A stretch of 64,000 bases of DNA from Candidatus Omnitrophota bacterium. GTDB taxonomy: Bacteria; Omnitrophota; Gorgyraeia; Gygaellales; JAQTUX01. Below the pieces are notes generated by a model. It ran no database searches. It worked only from the letters and a program-made list of their open reading frames with translations, and had not been told where the DNA came from. Each line of letters begins with the position of its first letter. The stretch's first letter is position 1. Where the stretch lies: positions 368,807 through 432,806 of the forward strand of contig JAQTUX010000001.1 of the NCBI GenBank assembly GCA_028707125.1, read 5' to 3'. Positions 9,588-17,959 of the stretch are shown here, one piece after another. The position numbers were made by a program, and so were the translations under genes.

Positions 9588-10401
9588 GTATAATTTGAGG
9601 ATTTTCTGGAAACTGACGTCTGAGTGCCGTTTTATGTGCCCTTACTGTCCTGATGCCCACAAGCGGCAGACCAGCAGAGAGGTTACTACCCGGCTTTCCT
9701 GCGATGAGTGGATGGTGTATTGGAGAGAGTTCCACGCCAGATACGGCAGGTGCGAGATAATCATTAATGAAGAGCCGTTGTCCTACCCCGGTATAGGGAA
9801 TATCGTGAGCGCCTTGCAGGAGATCTATTATCCCATACATATCGCTACCGCGTTATCCTGCGAGGTGGATTTTATGATTGGACAGCTTGATCCGGCCAAG
9901 ATAATTATCAACAGCCAGTTTCACCCTTTATTCATTAAGACGGATGACTTTTTGAAGAGGTTGTTTCTGCTGAAAAAGTCCGATTTTACCGTACATGCAA
10001 ATATGGTAGCGTATCCCGCTTATGTGGATAATGTGCCGTTATATATTGAGGATTTTCGCAGGGCGCCTTTAGACATACCTCTAAAAATTAATCCGTATAT
10101 AGGGGATTACAGGGGGGATAGATACCCCGATGCCTACAGCGATGAATTTAAAAGGATGCTTAATATATCGGACGCGCCTGAGGCAGATGCGGGAGGCGCG
10201 CAGCCCGCGACAGGCGGCTCAGCCCAGGATTGCAGATGGGGAGTTAAGGATATTTATATATCTGAAACAGGGAGGATCTGGCGCTGCCCGCTATTAGGGC
10301 CGCAGGAACTTATAGGTAATTTCTTTGACATAGATTTCACCCCCGCGCGGCAGCCCTGCAGCAGGGCTGTGTGTTGCGCTGAAAAAAAGACGGAATACTG
10401 A
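9574..10401 (+). CDS. Short-family radical SAM protein with altered GGEP motif
   Basis: Member of the short radical SAM family that fills this region. Cluster motif C18-x3-C22-x2-C25 counting from the GTG at 9574. This start is chosen because its paralogs place the first Cys 12-21 residues from the start; an in-frame ATG at 9520 would lie deeper in the upstream gene. The SAM-contacting GGEP motif reads NEEP here, while most paralogs keep GGEP. A Pro/Gly/Ala-rich insert (about 205-225) and a shortened C-terminal Cys set (PCSRAVCCAE) also distinguish it. It may be a diverging or catalytically impaired copy. Exact start is uncertain. Confidence 0.75.
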   Translation: MVNDKYNLRIFWKLTSECRFMCPYCPDAHKRQTSREVTTRLSCDEWMVYWREFHARYGRCEIIINEEPLSYPGIGNIVSALQEIYYPIHIATALSCEVDFMIGQLDPAKIIINSQFHPLFIKTDDFLKRLFLLKKSDFTVHANMVAYPAYVDNVPLYIEDFRRAPLDIPLKINPYIGDYRGDRYPDAYSDEFKRMLNISDAPEADAGGAQPATGGSAQDCRWGVKDIYISETGRIWRCPLLGPQELIGNFFDIDFTPARQPCSRAVCCAEKKTEY

Positions 10402-10403
10402 TA

Positions 10404-12335
10404 ATGGATTATGCTGATACCGTAAGGTTTACCTGGAACATCCACTATAAATGCAATTTCCGCTGCCCTTATTGTTTTTTTGAGGGCAAATGGGAGGAGT
10501 ATGGGAAGAGAAGCGTGTATTTACCGGTTGACGGCTGGATGCGGCATTGGAACAGAATACACAAGCTTTACGGCCCGCCGGTGATCATCATTACCGGGGG
10601 AGAGCCGTTTCTCTATCCTGATTTCATAGAGTTGATCAAGCGGCTCTCTGAAATCAGCGCTCACATAAACATCTCCACCAATGCCTCCGGAGACCTGGAA
10701 GGATTTATCAGGCATATTGACCCCGGCAAGGTATCGCTTTCCTTAAGTTTTCAGCCGGAATTTGAACACCTTGATCATTTTCTGAAGAAGGTCTTGTTTG
10801 TGCGCGGCAGCGGCTTTGACGGCTGCATAAATTTTGTCGCCTATCCGCCCTATATAAAGGACATACCGGCCCATATAGAAAGGTTCAATTCCATAGGGCA
10901 GCAGTTAAAAATAATCCCGTTCTGGGGGGTATATGAGGGCAGAGAATACCCTCATTCATATTCCGAAGATGAAAAAAGGATAGTCGGAGCTGATGAGCAG
11001 TGGCTCCAGAAGGTGCGCAGGAAGGGCAGTATTTGCCCGGCAGGCAGGAAGGCCGCCCTTATTTTTCCCGACGGCAAGGTCGCCAGATGCGGCCAGATAG
11101 GCGAGAGAGACCTTATAGGCAGCTTTTTTGACGATGATTTTACGCTTCATGACAGGCCCCTGCCTTGCGATGCCGAATATTGCCCATGCGACGAAGGGGC
11201 GGTCATGCCGGAGGAAGAGGAACGCAAAATAGAGATAAAAAGTGGAGGGGCTTCTGAGATGAGCGCTGAACAGAATACAAGGTTAAACGACGAGGAATAC
11301 AACGGAAGGAAGACGCGCCTGCAGTCATCGCCTACGGCAATATTTGTGCAGGCGGCAAATACCTGTAACTCAAGCTGCGTCTTCTGCTCCCGCGGCCACG
11401 GCTATGACATGTTTGACCTGGAGGCGCATAAGGCGAGGTTCAATCATTCATTTTATCCCTTCCTCAGGCGGGCCCAGCGTATTATTATGACCGGCTCCGG
11501 AGAGTTCCTGCAGCTGCCCAACTCCCTGGATATACTTGATTATTTTGATAACGCCTTCCCGGACTGCGAAAAGATGTTCTCCACCAACGGCTCTTCGCTG
11601 GTCCAGCCGGTGTGCGATAAGATCATTGCCAGTAAGAGCCCTTATACGATCCACGTCTCTTTGCACAGTTCTAATAAGAAGCTGCATTCCGCGCTTACCC
11701 GGATGGATAATTTTTACAGGATAGTGAGCCAGGTAAATTATATCCTTAGACAGCGGCAGGAAAGGCATAAGGATAACCTGAGGGTTAAGCTTATTTTTGT
11801 CGCCACCACCTTGAACATTGAGGACCTGCCGGATTTTGTCCGGCTGGCAAAGCAGGTCGGGGCGGACGAGGTGGTCTGTTATTACAACTATATATATGTC
11901 CACGCCCAGAAGTATCTTTCCTGTTTTTTCAAACAAGAGTTTACCAACAGGATGCTGGATGAGGCAGGGGCGTTGGCAGCCAAGTTAGGGGTAGCGATCT
12001 CTCTGCCGCCTAAATTCAACCAGAGCTCATACCCTGATACAGGGGTCTGCCGTGAACCTTGGAGCCAGCTTATGCTGGACGCGGCCGGGCACGTGCTTCC
12101 TTGCGATGCCTCTGAGGATTGCGGTCTGGTATTGGAAGAAGGCAGGTCTTTTATGGATGACATATGGAACAGCCCCTATTACATCGGATTAAGAGAGAAA
12201 TTGATAGACGGCCGGGCAAGCTGCGCCAAACATTGTTTTCGGGCAAACCCCGCGGCGGTAAACGATTTTAAATCCCATGTTATACACCGCGGCGTGAAGG
12301 AGAATATAGATATATGCTGGGGGGATAATTTTTAA
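10404..12335 (+). CDS. Double radical SAM protein: short-family domain plus SPASM radical SAM domain
   Basis: 643 residues. The first half is a short-family radical SAM domain (C17-x3-C21-x2-C24, TGGEP, C-terminal LPCDAEYCPCDE cluster). The second half is a radical SAM domain with C321-x3-C325-x2-C328, a GSGE variant of GGEP, and a SPASM-like tail (CREPW, LPCDASEDC, CAKHC), paralogous to the last domain of the giant fusion at the window start. An SD-like GGAGGGG and an in-frame ATG at 11259 lie between the halves, exactly where the second domain family begins, so the fusion may still yield a separate second product. The substrate is unknown. Its stop overlaps the next start as TAATG. Confidence 0.87.
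   Translation: MDYADTVRFTWNIHYKCNFRCPYCFFEGKWEEYGKRSVYLPVDGWMRHWNRIHKLYGPPVIIITGGEPFLYPDFIELIKRLSEISAHINISTNASGDLEGFIRHIDPGKVSLSLSFQPEFEHLDHFLKKVLFVRGSGFDGCINFVAYPPYIKDIPAHIERFNSIGQQLKIIPFWGVYEGREYPHSYSEDEKRIVGADEQWLQKVRRKGSICPAGRKAALIFPDGKVARCGQIGERDLIGSFFDDDFTLHDRPLPCDAEYCPCDEGAVMPEEEERKIEIKSGGASEMSAEQNTRLNDEEYNGRKTRLQSSPTAIFVQAANTCNSSCVFCSRGHGYDMFDLEAHKARFNHSFYPFLRRAQRIIMTGSGEFLQLPNSLDILDYFDNAFPDCEKMFSTNGSSLVQPVCDKIIASKSPYTIHVSLHSSNKKLHSALTRMDNFYRIVSQVNYILRQRQERHKDNLRVKLIFVATTLNIEDLPDFVRLAKQVGADEVVCYYNYIYVHAQKYLSCFFKQEFTNRMLDEAGALAAKLGVAISLPPKFNQSSYPDTGVCREPWSQLMLDAAGHVLPCDASEDCGLVLEEGRSFMDDIWNSPYYIGLREKLIDGRASCAKHCFRANPAAVNDFKSHVIHRGVKENIDICWGDNF
11244..11261 (+). promoter_or_regulatory. 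Possible internal ribosome binding site and start in a fused gene
   Basis: GGAGGGG at 11244-11250 stands 8 bases before an in-frame ATG at 11259, at the boundary between the two radical SAM domains. This is a better SD than most true starts in the window. It suggests that two formerly separate genes fused and that the second start may still work. Confidence 0.45.
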
Positions 12336-13144
12336 TGGTTAAATTCACCTGGGATATACATTACAGCTGCAACTATCGTTGCCCATATTGTTGGTACTAT
12401 AAAAGATGGGCGGATGCCGCGAGGCAGAATGTTTACCTTAAGCCGCGGGAATGGAGGGCCCATTGGCAGAGGATATATGATAAGTACGGGGAAGCGAAGA
12501 TTGAGATAGTCGGCGGCGAGCCGTTCACCTATCCCGACTTTATTGAGCTTGTCAAGGAGCTGTCGCAGGTCCATCTGATCAAGATCACGACTAATCTTTC
12601 CGGTAATGTTGAGCAGTTCGTCAGAGAGATCACTCCGGAGAGGGTAAGTTTAGACCTGAATTATCACGCCCTGTTTATCGGCCTGGACACGGTATTTAAA
12701 AAGGCGCACATATTGAACAACGCCGGGTTTGATTGCGGCGTATGTTACCTTGCCTATCCCCCCCAGATGAAACAGATACCATATTTGAGCGGGCGTTTTA
12801 AAGAGGAGGGGGTAAGGTTCGCGCTTGCCGCTTTCTGGGGTGAATACGGCGGAGTTCAATATCCTCGGGGGTATACGGAAGAAGATAAGGAGCTCATGAG
12901 GCCGTTCATAGGCGATATCGACAGGATGACTTATCATATGGAAGGCAAGAGCCCGAAGGGCAGGCCCTGCAATGCCGGATATAAATACGCGGTCATACAT
13001 GCCAACGGAGACGTTGTGAGGTGCGGTCAGTTGTTCGACCGGACCGTAGGCAACATACTGAATGACGGCTTTTCGCTGCTTGAGGGGCCGCTGCCCTGCG
13101 AGGCAGATGTCTGCCCTTGTAATGAATACGATAATATATGTTAG
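12335..13144 (+). CDS. Short-family radical SAM protein
   Basis: 269 residues, the clearest reference copy of the short family. It has FTWDIHYSCNYRCPYC (C12, C16, C19), then VGGEPFTYPD, the TTNLS strand, a conserved AYPPQM segment, FWGEY and YPRGYTEEDKE. The C-terminus has a Cys set spread as CNAG, RCGQ and LPCEADVCPCNE that probably ligates an auxiliary Fe-S cluster. At about 270 residues it is shorter than usual SPASM enzymes and resembles twitch-type proteins. Reaction and substrate are unknown. TAATG coupling upstream, 7-nt overlap downstream. Confidence 0.87.
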   Translation: MVKFTWDIHYSCNYRCPYCWYYKRWADAARQNVYLKPREWRAHWQRIYDKYGEAKIEIVGGEPFTYPDFIELVKELSQVHLIKITTNLSGNVEQFVREITPERVSLDLNYHALFIGLDTVFKKAHILNNAGFDCGVCYLAYPPQMKQIPYLSGRFKEEGVRFALAAFWGEYGGVQYPRGYTEEDKELMRPFIGDIDRMTYHMEGKSPKGRPCNAGYKYAVIHANGDVVRCGQLFDRTVGNILNDGFSLLEGPLPCEADVCPCNEYDNIC

Positions 13145-14913
13145 ATAACCGATATCATATAATATGGCATCTGGGCTACAGATGCGGCTATTATTGTCCG
13201 TATTGCCGTCTTGGCGAGCTCAGGCTGATGGATGGCGCCATTAAGTCGCGGGCCGATATCGCAAGATGGCTGGATGCCTGGCAGGGCTTACACAGGCGCC
13301 ATGGAGAATTGGATATAAGGATTGACGGCGGAGAGCCGTTTTTAGAGCCGTTTTTTATTGAGCTGGCCGCGTCATTATCCGGTAACCATAGATTGACGAT
13401 AAAGACCAACCTTTTTTTGTCTAAGGACGCCCTTGCCGCGTTCATCGCCGCTTGCGATAAGGACCGCGTTAAGCTGGAGCCGTTTTTCCATCCCGCCTTT
13501 AGCGAGCTAAACGGTTTTATTTATAAGGCCAGGATGCTGCGATCGGCCGGCTTCGGGGTTAACGTGCGCTATGTCGCTTACCCGGCGCAACTGGAGCAGA
13601 TGAGCAGTGTCAGGAAAAGATGCCTCTCAGAAGGATTGGTATTCACGCCGGCGGCCTACGCGGGTAAGTACGGCAAAGAGGAATATCCCCGCTCTTATAC
13701 TTATGAAGAGATGCGCGCTCTCGGTATCGCGGATACCGCGGTCAGCGGCCCGCGGCAGGAGATGAAGGATATGCCCGCGCAGAAATGCGCGCTGTGCGAT
13801 GCCGGATACTGCCGCGCCCTGGTAAAGCCGGACGGAGAAGTGGTGAGGTGCGGCTTTGAATATGACGCAGCCGCCCTGGGCAATATACTTGAAGGGGATT
13901 TCGCGTTTTCGGATAAGACGGAAACTCCTACGGAACAGGCGTCCGGAGCAGGAGTGAAAGAACAGAGGGATATAATATCTCCGTTATTCCCGCGCGACTA
14001 CCCGCCATACCGCATAAATTGGAATTGGGAGATAACATTCAATTGTAATTACAGGTGTTCGTATTGCCCGGTGCCTAAAATAGAGGATGAGCCGGCATTT
14101 ACGCTTAAACAGTTAGAAGGTATCTGGGAACGGCTGTTCCGCCTCTACGGCGTCAGCCACGTGCGTTTGTCGGGCGGAGAGCCGTCGGTGTATCGTGATT
14201 TTTACGGCCTGGTGGACCTGCTGTCGCAGACAAACGTGGTGGATATTACCACCAACCTCAGTTTTGACGTCAAGGCATTCGCCAGGAGATTCAAGAATGA
14301 AAGCATATCCATATCAGCCAGTTTTCATCCCGAGTATAACGAGATAGAGGACTTTGTGCAGCGCCTCAGGATCCTCAGGGATCATGGATTGTGCGTTACG
14401 TTTACCTTTGTGACCTATCCGGCATTTATGGGCGAGGTGGACAGATTCCGCGAGGCCGTGGAGGGTAACGGGATCTATTTTAAGTGCATTCCTTTTCACG
14501 GCGATTACGAGGGCAGGAGATACCCCGTAGAATATCGATCTGAGGAATTGGAGCAGATGCGGGAGGTAGCCGAAAGATCAAATGTGCCTGATCTCAATAA
14601 GCTTTGGTATGACTGGCGCACCAAAAGCCGGGAAGAGCAGTCAAGAGGGGCTGTCTTATGCAGGATGGGCCAGATGTACGCCAAGGTATTCGTTAACGGC
14701 GATGTCAGGAGGTGCTGCGCTGACGGCAGCCAGAAGCTGGGCAATATCGGGGACAGGTATTTCCGCCTTTTGGAATATCCGCAGCCATGCGATGTGAAGC
14801 AGTGCCCCTGCTTTAAGGCGATGGCGGTAGGCAGGGACGAAGAGAAGTGGCTGCCTCAGTGGACTACAATTGAGCACAGGATGGATAAGAGGTCAACCGT
14901 TGTTTTGAGGTAA
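13138..14913 (+). CDS. Tandem doublet of short-family radical SAM domains
   Basis: 591 residues made of two copies of the short radical SAM domain. Copy 1 has C16-x3-C20-x2-C23, DGGEP, AYPAQLEQM and a CDAG/RCG pair, but lacks the usual CPC end. After an acidic Thr/Gly-rich linker, copy 2 has C303-x3-C307-x2-C310, SGGEP, TYPAFM and ends with the LPC/CPC-type cluster (CDVKQCPC). The arrangement indicates tandem duplication followed by fusion. Both halves keep the SAM cluster, so neither is obviously dead. Start ATG lies within the preceding gene's last codons; the stop forms TAATG with the next gene. Confidence 0.87.
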   Translation: MLDNRYHIIWHLGYRCGYYCPYCRLGELRLMDGAIKSRADIARWLDAWQGLHRRHGELDIRIDGGEPFLEPFFIELAASLSGNHRLTIKTNLFLSKDALAAFIAACDKDRVKLEPFFHPAFSELNGFIYKARMLRSAGFGVNVRYVAYPAQLEQMSSVRKRCLSEGLVFTPAAYAGKYGKEEYPRSYTYEEMRALGIADTAVSGPRQEMKDMPAQKCALCDAGYCRALVKPDGEVVRCGFEYDAAALGNILEGDFAFSDKTETPTEQASGAGVKEQRDIISPLFPRDYPPYRINWNWEITFNCNYRCSYCPVPKIEDEPAFTLKQLEGIWERLFRLYGVSHVRLSGGEPSVYRDFYGLVDLLSQTNVVDITTNLSFDVKAFARRFKNESISISASFHPEYNEIEDFVQRLRILRDHGLCVTFTFVTYPAFMGEVDRFREAVEGNGIYFKCIPFHGDYEGRRYPVEYRSEELEQMREVAERSNVPDLNKLWYDWRTKSREEQSRGAVLCRMGQMYAKVFVNGDVRRCCADGSQKLGNIGDRYFRLLEYPQPCDVKQCPCFKAMAVGRDEEKWLPQWTTIEHRMDKRSTVVLR

Positions 14914-15755
14914 TGAGCGAGATAAATTCTTTTACCAACGTGCGTTTTATATGGGATATTCATTACAGGTGCAATTTCCGTTGCGCTTACTGCTGGTTCT
15001 ATAATACATGGGTAAAGCTGTCCGGTATAAATTTCTATCCTTCCGTGGATGAATGGGCGCGCGCCTGGAGCAGGATCTATGGGCTATACGGCAGCGCCTA
15101 TATAGAGATTACAGGCGGCGAGCCGTTGATCTACCCTTCTTTTATAGAGTTGATAAAAGAGCTGTCTCTGAAACATACCATCAGGATCACCACTAACTTA
15201 TCCGCGTCTTTGCCGTTCATCGAGCGTTTTGCCGCAGAGACGGATAATCAGGCGGTAGGCCTTGAGGCGAGTTTTCATCCTTCCTTTATCGGCCTGGCAG
15301 AGTTTACCCGTAAGGCGGTCTTACTGAGATCCAAAGGATTTGCTCTCAGGGTGCAGTATGTGGCATATCCGGCGCAGCTCAATCTATTAAAATATTTTGA
15401 AAAGGAGTTCAACGGCAACGGGTTGAAGTTTTCGGTTACGGCATTCTGGGGTGAATACAAAGGCGTGGATTACCCGTCGGGATATAATGAGCAGGAAAGG
15501 GAGATATTGAGGTCTTATTTGAATGATTCCCGGAGGATCGAGCTTAATCTGGACCACGCCAGCCCCAGAGGAAGGCTCTGCCGGGCAGGCAACAGGTTCG
15601 CGCTTATCCGCGGCGACGGACATGTGGTCAGGTGCGGCCAGCAGCAGGAGAACAACGAATTAGGCTGTTTTTTAGACGAGGGATTCCGCCTCTGGGAAGA
15701 CCCGTTACCATGTATGTCCGACTCTTGCCCTTGCAACGACCTTAGGGAGGCATAA
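14913..15755 (+). CDS. Short-family radical SAM protein
   Basis: 280 residues, closely similar to the gene at 12335. Visible are VRFIWDIHYRCNFRCAYC (C20, C24, C27), TGGEPLIYPSF, ITTNLSAS, AYPAQL, FWGEYKG, CRAG, RCGQQQ and the end LPCMSDSCPCND. The strong conservation of the end cluster and of the YPxGYxxxE segment supports a shared substrate class within the family. Linked to the upstream gene by TAATG; 2 nt separate it from the next gene. Confidence 0.87.
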   Translation: MSEINSFTNVRFIWDIHYRCNFRCAYCWFYNTWVKLSGINFYPSVDEWARAWSRIYGLYGSAYIEITGGEPLIYPSFIELIKELSLKHTIRITTNLSASLPFIERFAAETDNQAVGLEASFHPSFIGLAEFTRKAVLLRSKGFALRVQYVAYPAQLNLLKYFEKEFNGNGLKFSVTAFWGEYKGVDYPSGYNEQEREILRSYLNDSRRIELNLDHASPRGRLCRAGNRFALIRGDGHVVRCGQQQENNELGCFLDEGFRLWEDPLPCMSDSCPCNDLREA

Positions 15756-15757
15756 AT

Positions 15758-17122
15758 ATGCAGGTATGCCTGGTCATCCCCCCTGCCATGTTCAGCAACT
15801 GGCCTCTTATCGGCATAGGGTATTTAGCGTCTTCTTTGCGTAAGGCGGGGGCCGATGTACTGATCTCTGATCTCAATATCGGCCTGGATATGCGCAAGGG
15901 ATACCGCGAAAGCGATTGGTTTGATCCTTGCTTCACGTCTAATTTCATACAAGGCCATAGAGATACTTTTGAGCCCTGGTTGGAATGGGTCGCCGCTTCC
16001 CCGTTTGAGGTAGTGGGTTTTACTATGTGGTCCACCACAAGGGATGTAGGGATGTTCCTGGCCGCCGAAGTCAGAAAAAGGGCGCCGGATAAATTCATTA
16101 TTTTTGGAGGGCCGGATTGCAGTTTCAGGGCAGAGCAGTTCATCTCTCAGGATTTTGTTGACGCCGTTGTGCAGGGAGAGGGAGAGGCGGCATTCACGGA
16201 GATAGTGGATATGCTGGCGGGAAAGGCCGGCCTGGAGGATGTGGCCGGGGCCTGGTTAAAGGGGGCGAAAGGCATTATCCCGGCAGCGGCGCGCGAGGAA
16301 ATAGGCGATCTAAACAGCATCCCGTTCCCTGATTTCTCCGGATTTGATGTAGGCAGATATCGCAGCGGTATTTCCCTGCCCATTCTGTTCAACAGGGGGT
16401 GCCTGAGGAGGTGTGTTTTCTGCAATTGCGCGGTCACCTGGAAGAGATACCGCTCCCGTTCGGCGGATAATATATTCTCCGAAATGAAGGCGCAGATCGC
16501 CAAACACCCTCAAGTTCAGAAGTTTGAGGTGGTTGATACCGCCATTAACCTTAATATAAACGCTCTTTCCGGGCTGTGCGACCTTATAATCCAGGATGGC
16601 TTGTCTATAAGATGGGGCGGAGCGGCAATGCTGCATTCCAATACTACCTATGAGCTGTTGTCAAGAATGAGGCGCGCCGGATGCGAGAATATAGGCTACG
16701 GGCTTGAAAGCGGCTCGCAGAAAATAATAGACAGGATGAACAAGGGTTTCAGGATAGAGGACGCCCAGCGCCTGATCCGCGATACCCATAACGCGGGCAT
16801 TGAGGTGACGGTCGGGATCATCGTGGGGTTTCCCGGCGAGACGGAAGAAGACCTTAAGTTAACCATGGATTTTATCGCGAGAAATAAGGACTATATAGAT
16901 ATAGTGCACTATCCCAGCGAGTGTTATATCGGAGATAATACCTATCTTTGCAGGCATCATGAGGAATTCGGCGTATCCATGGAAGGGGGGAGCTGGTCTA
17001 CCAAAGACGGGCTTAATACCCAGGAAGAGCGTTCAAGGCGCGCCGCTGAATTTAACAGGTTCATAGAGTCGCTGGGGCTTTCCATGCACAATTACGCCAC
17101 GGTCTATGATAAAGACAGATAA
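15758..17122 (+). CDS. B12-binding domain-containing radical SAM protein
   Basis: 454 residues, class B type. The N-terminal cobalamin-binding domain begins MQVCLVIPPAMFSNWPLIGIGYLAS, with a QGEGEAAF segment near residue 140. The radical SAM cluster is C215-x3-C219-x2-C222, followed by YGLESGSQKIID and VGFPGETEEDL. It lacks the TPR-like tail of the paralogs at 5293 and 8013. The start has GGGAGGC upstream (about 15746). The 3' end overlaps the next gene by 17 nt. Confidence 0.87.
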   Translation: MQVCLVIPPAMFSNWPLIGIGYLASSLRKAGADVLISDLNIGLDMRKGYRESDWFDPCFTSNFIQGHRDTFEPWLEWVAASPFEVVGFTMWSTTRDVGMFLAAEVRKRAPDKFIIFGGPDCSFRAEQFISQDFVDAVVQGEGEAAFTEIVDMLAGKAGLEDVAGAWLKGAKGIIPAAAREEIGDLNSIPFPDFSGFDVGRYRSGISLPILFNRGCLRRCVFCNCAVTWKRYRSRSADNIFSEMKAQIAKHPQVQKFEVVDTAINLNINALSGLCDLIIQDGLSIRWGGAAMLHSNTTYELLSRMRRAGCENIGYGLESGSQKIIDRMNKGFRIEDAQRLIRDTHNAGIEVTVGIIVGFPGETEEDLKLTMDFIARNKDYIDIVHYPSECYIGDNTYLCRHHEEFGVSMEGGSWSTKDGLNTQEERSRRAAEFNRFIESLGLSMHNYATVYDKDR

Positions 17123-17957
17123 GGGGAAGGGCCCCGTAGAATTCTCCTGGGAGATCTGCTATAGCTGCAATTACCGTTGTCCTTATTGCTGCCGCTGGGA
17201 GGATGCCTCAAGCCAGGACCTGCGTCTCAGTGCCTTGGAATGGGAGCGCATATGGAAAAGGATATATGAACAATACGGCCCTTGTAACATAACTATTTCC
17301 GGCGCGGAACCCACGACATACCCGGATTTCTTTGATATAGCGCGGAGGATCTCGGCGATGCATTCCGTTATTATATGCACTAATTTCTCATGGCCCGCCG
17401 AGGATTTCTTGAACAGGGATCTTGACCCGAAGAGGGTATTGGTGACGCCGACATATCACAGCCTTTTCGCGGACTTTGAGGCCTTTCTTGCGAAGGCCGT
17501 CATTCTAAAGCAGTGGATAAGATACAAATTGGTGTTCTTCGTGGCTTATCCCCCGCAAATGGCAAAGGTGGATCATTATAAGAAGAAAATAAACGAGAAC
17601 GGGTTGGATTTTTGTATTGTGCCGTTACGGGGGAACAAGGACGGCGCACTGGGGGTGATCGCCCGCGATGACGATAAAGAGAAGCTTGGCGCGATAACGG
17701 ATATGGCTGAAGAAGAATATGTGTATCTGGCGCAAAAGATCTCGCCCAAAGGCAGGCTCTGCAATGCGGGCTGCCGTTATGCCTGCATTAAGGCAACGGG
17801 CAAGGTCTTTCCTTGCAGCCAGAGCGGTTTGTGTTTAGGGGATATACAGCACAGTGATTTTAATTTGCTAAAGGACTTTATGGTTTGTCCTTTGGACTTC
17901 TGCCCCTACGAATCATACAATTTATTGGAGAGGCGCGCCGAGGTGAAAGAAAATTGA
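17106..17957 (+). CDS. Short-family radical SAM protein
   Basis: 283 residues. Family signature FSWEICYSCNYRCPYC with C21, C25 and C28; the SAM motif reads SGAEP rather than GGEP. Other family blocks are AYPPQM, KGRLCNAGCRYAC, FPCSQ and a last cluster of CPLDFCPYE, where the usual CPC pair is reduced to a single Cys. It is somewhat more divergent than its neighbours at 12335 and 14913. The start ATG lies inside the upstream gene; a GAGGTG near its 3' end probably serves the downstream hydrolase. Confidence 0.85.
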   Translation: MIKTDKGKGPVEFSWEICYSCNYRCPYCCRWEDASSQDLRLSALEWERIWKRIYEQYGPCNITISGAEPTTYPDFFDIARRISAMHSVIICTNFSWPAEDFLNRDLDPKRVLVTPTYHSLFADFEAFLAKAVILKQWIRYKLVFFVAYPPQMAKVDHYKKKINENGLDFCIVPLRGNKDGALGVIARDDDKEKLGAITDMAEEEYVYLAQKISPKGRLCNAGCRYACIKATGKVFPCSQSGLCLGDIQHSDFNLLKDFMVCPLDFCPYESYNLLERRAEVKEN

Positions 17958-17959
17958 AA

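Noticed and set aside
17885-17959. Longer N-terminal versions for genes at 17960, 21138, 23642, 30449, 31630, 42305 and 52764
   Set aside because: The longer forms overlap upstream genes, add residues not seen in paralogs and have weaker ribosome sites than the chosen starts.
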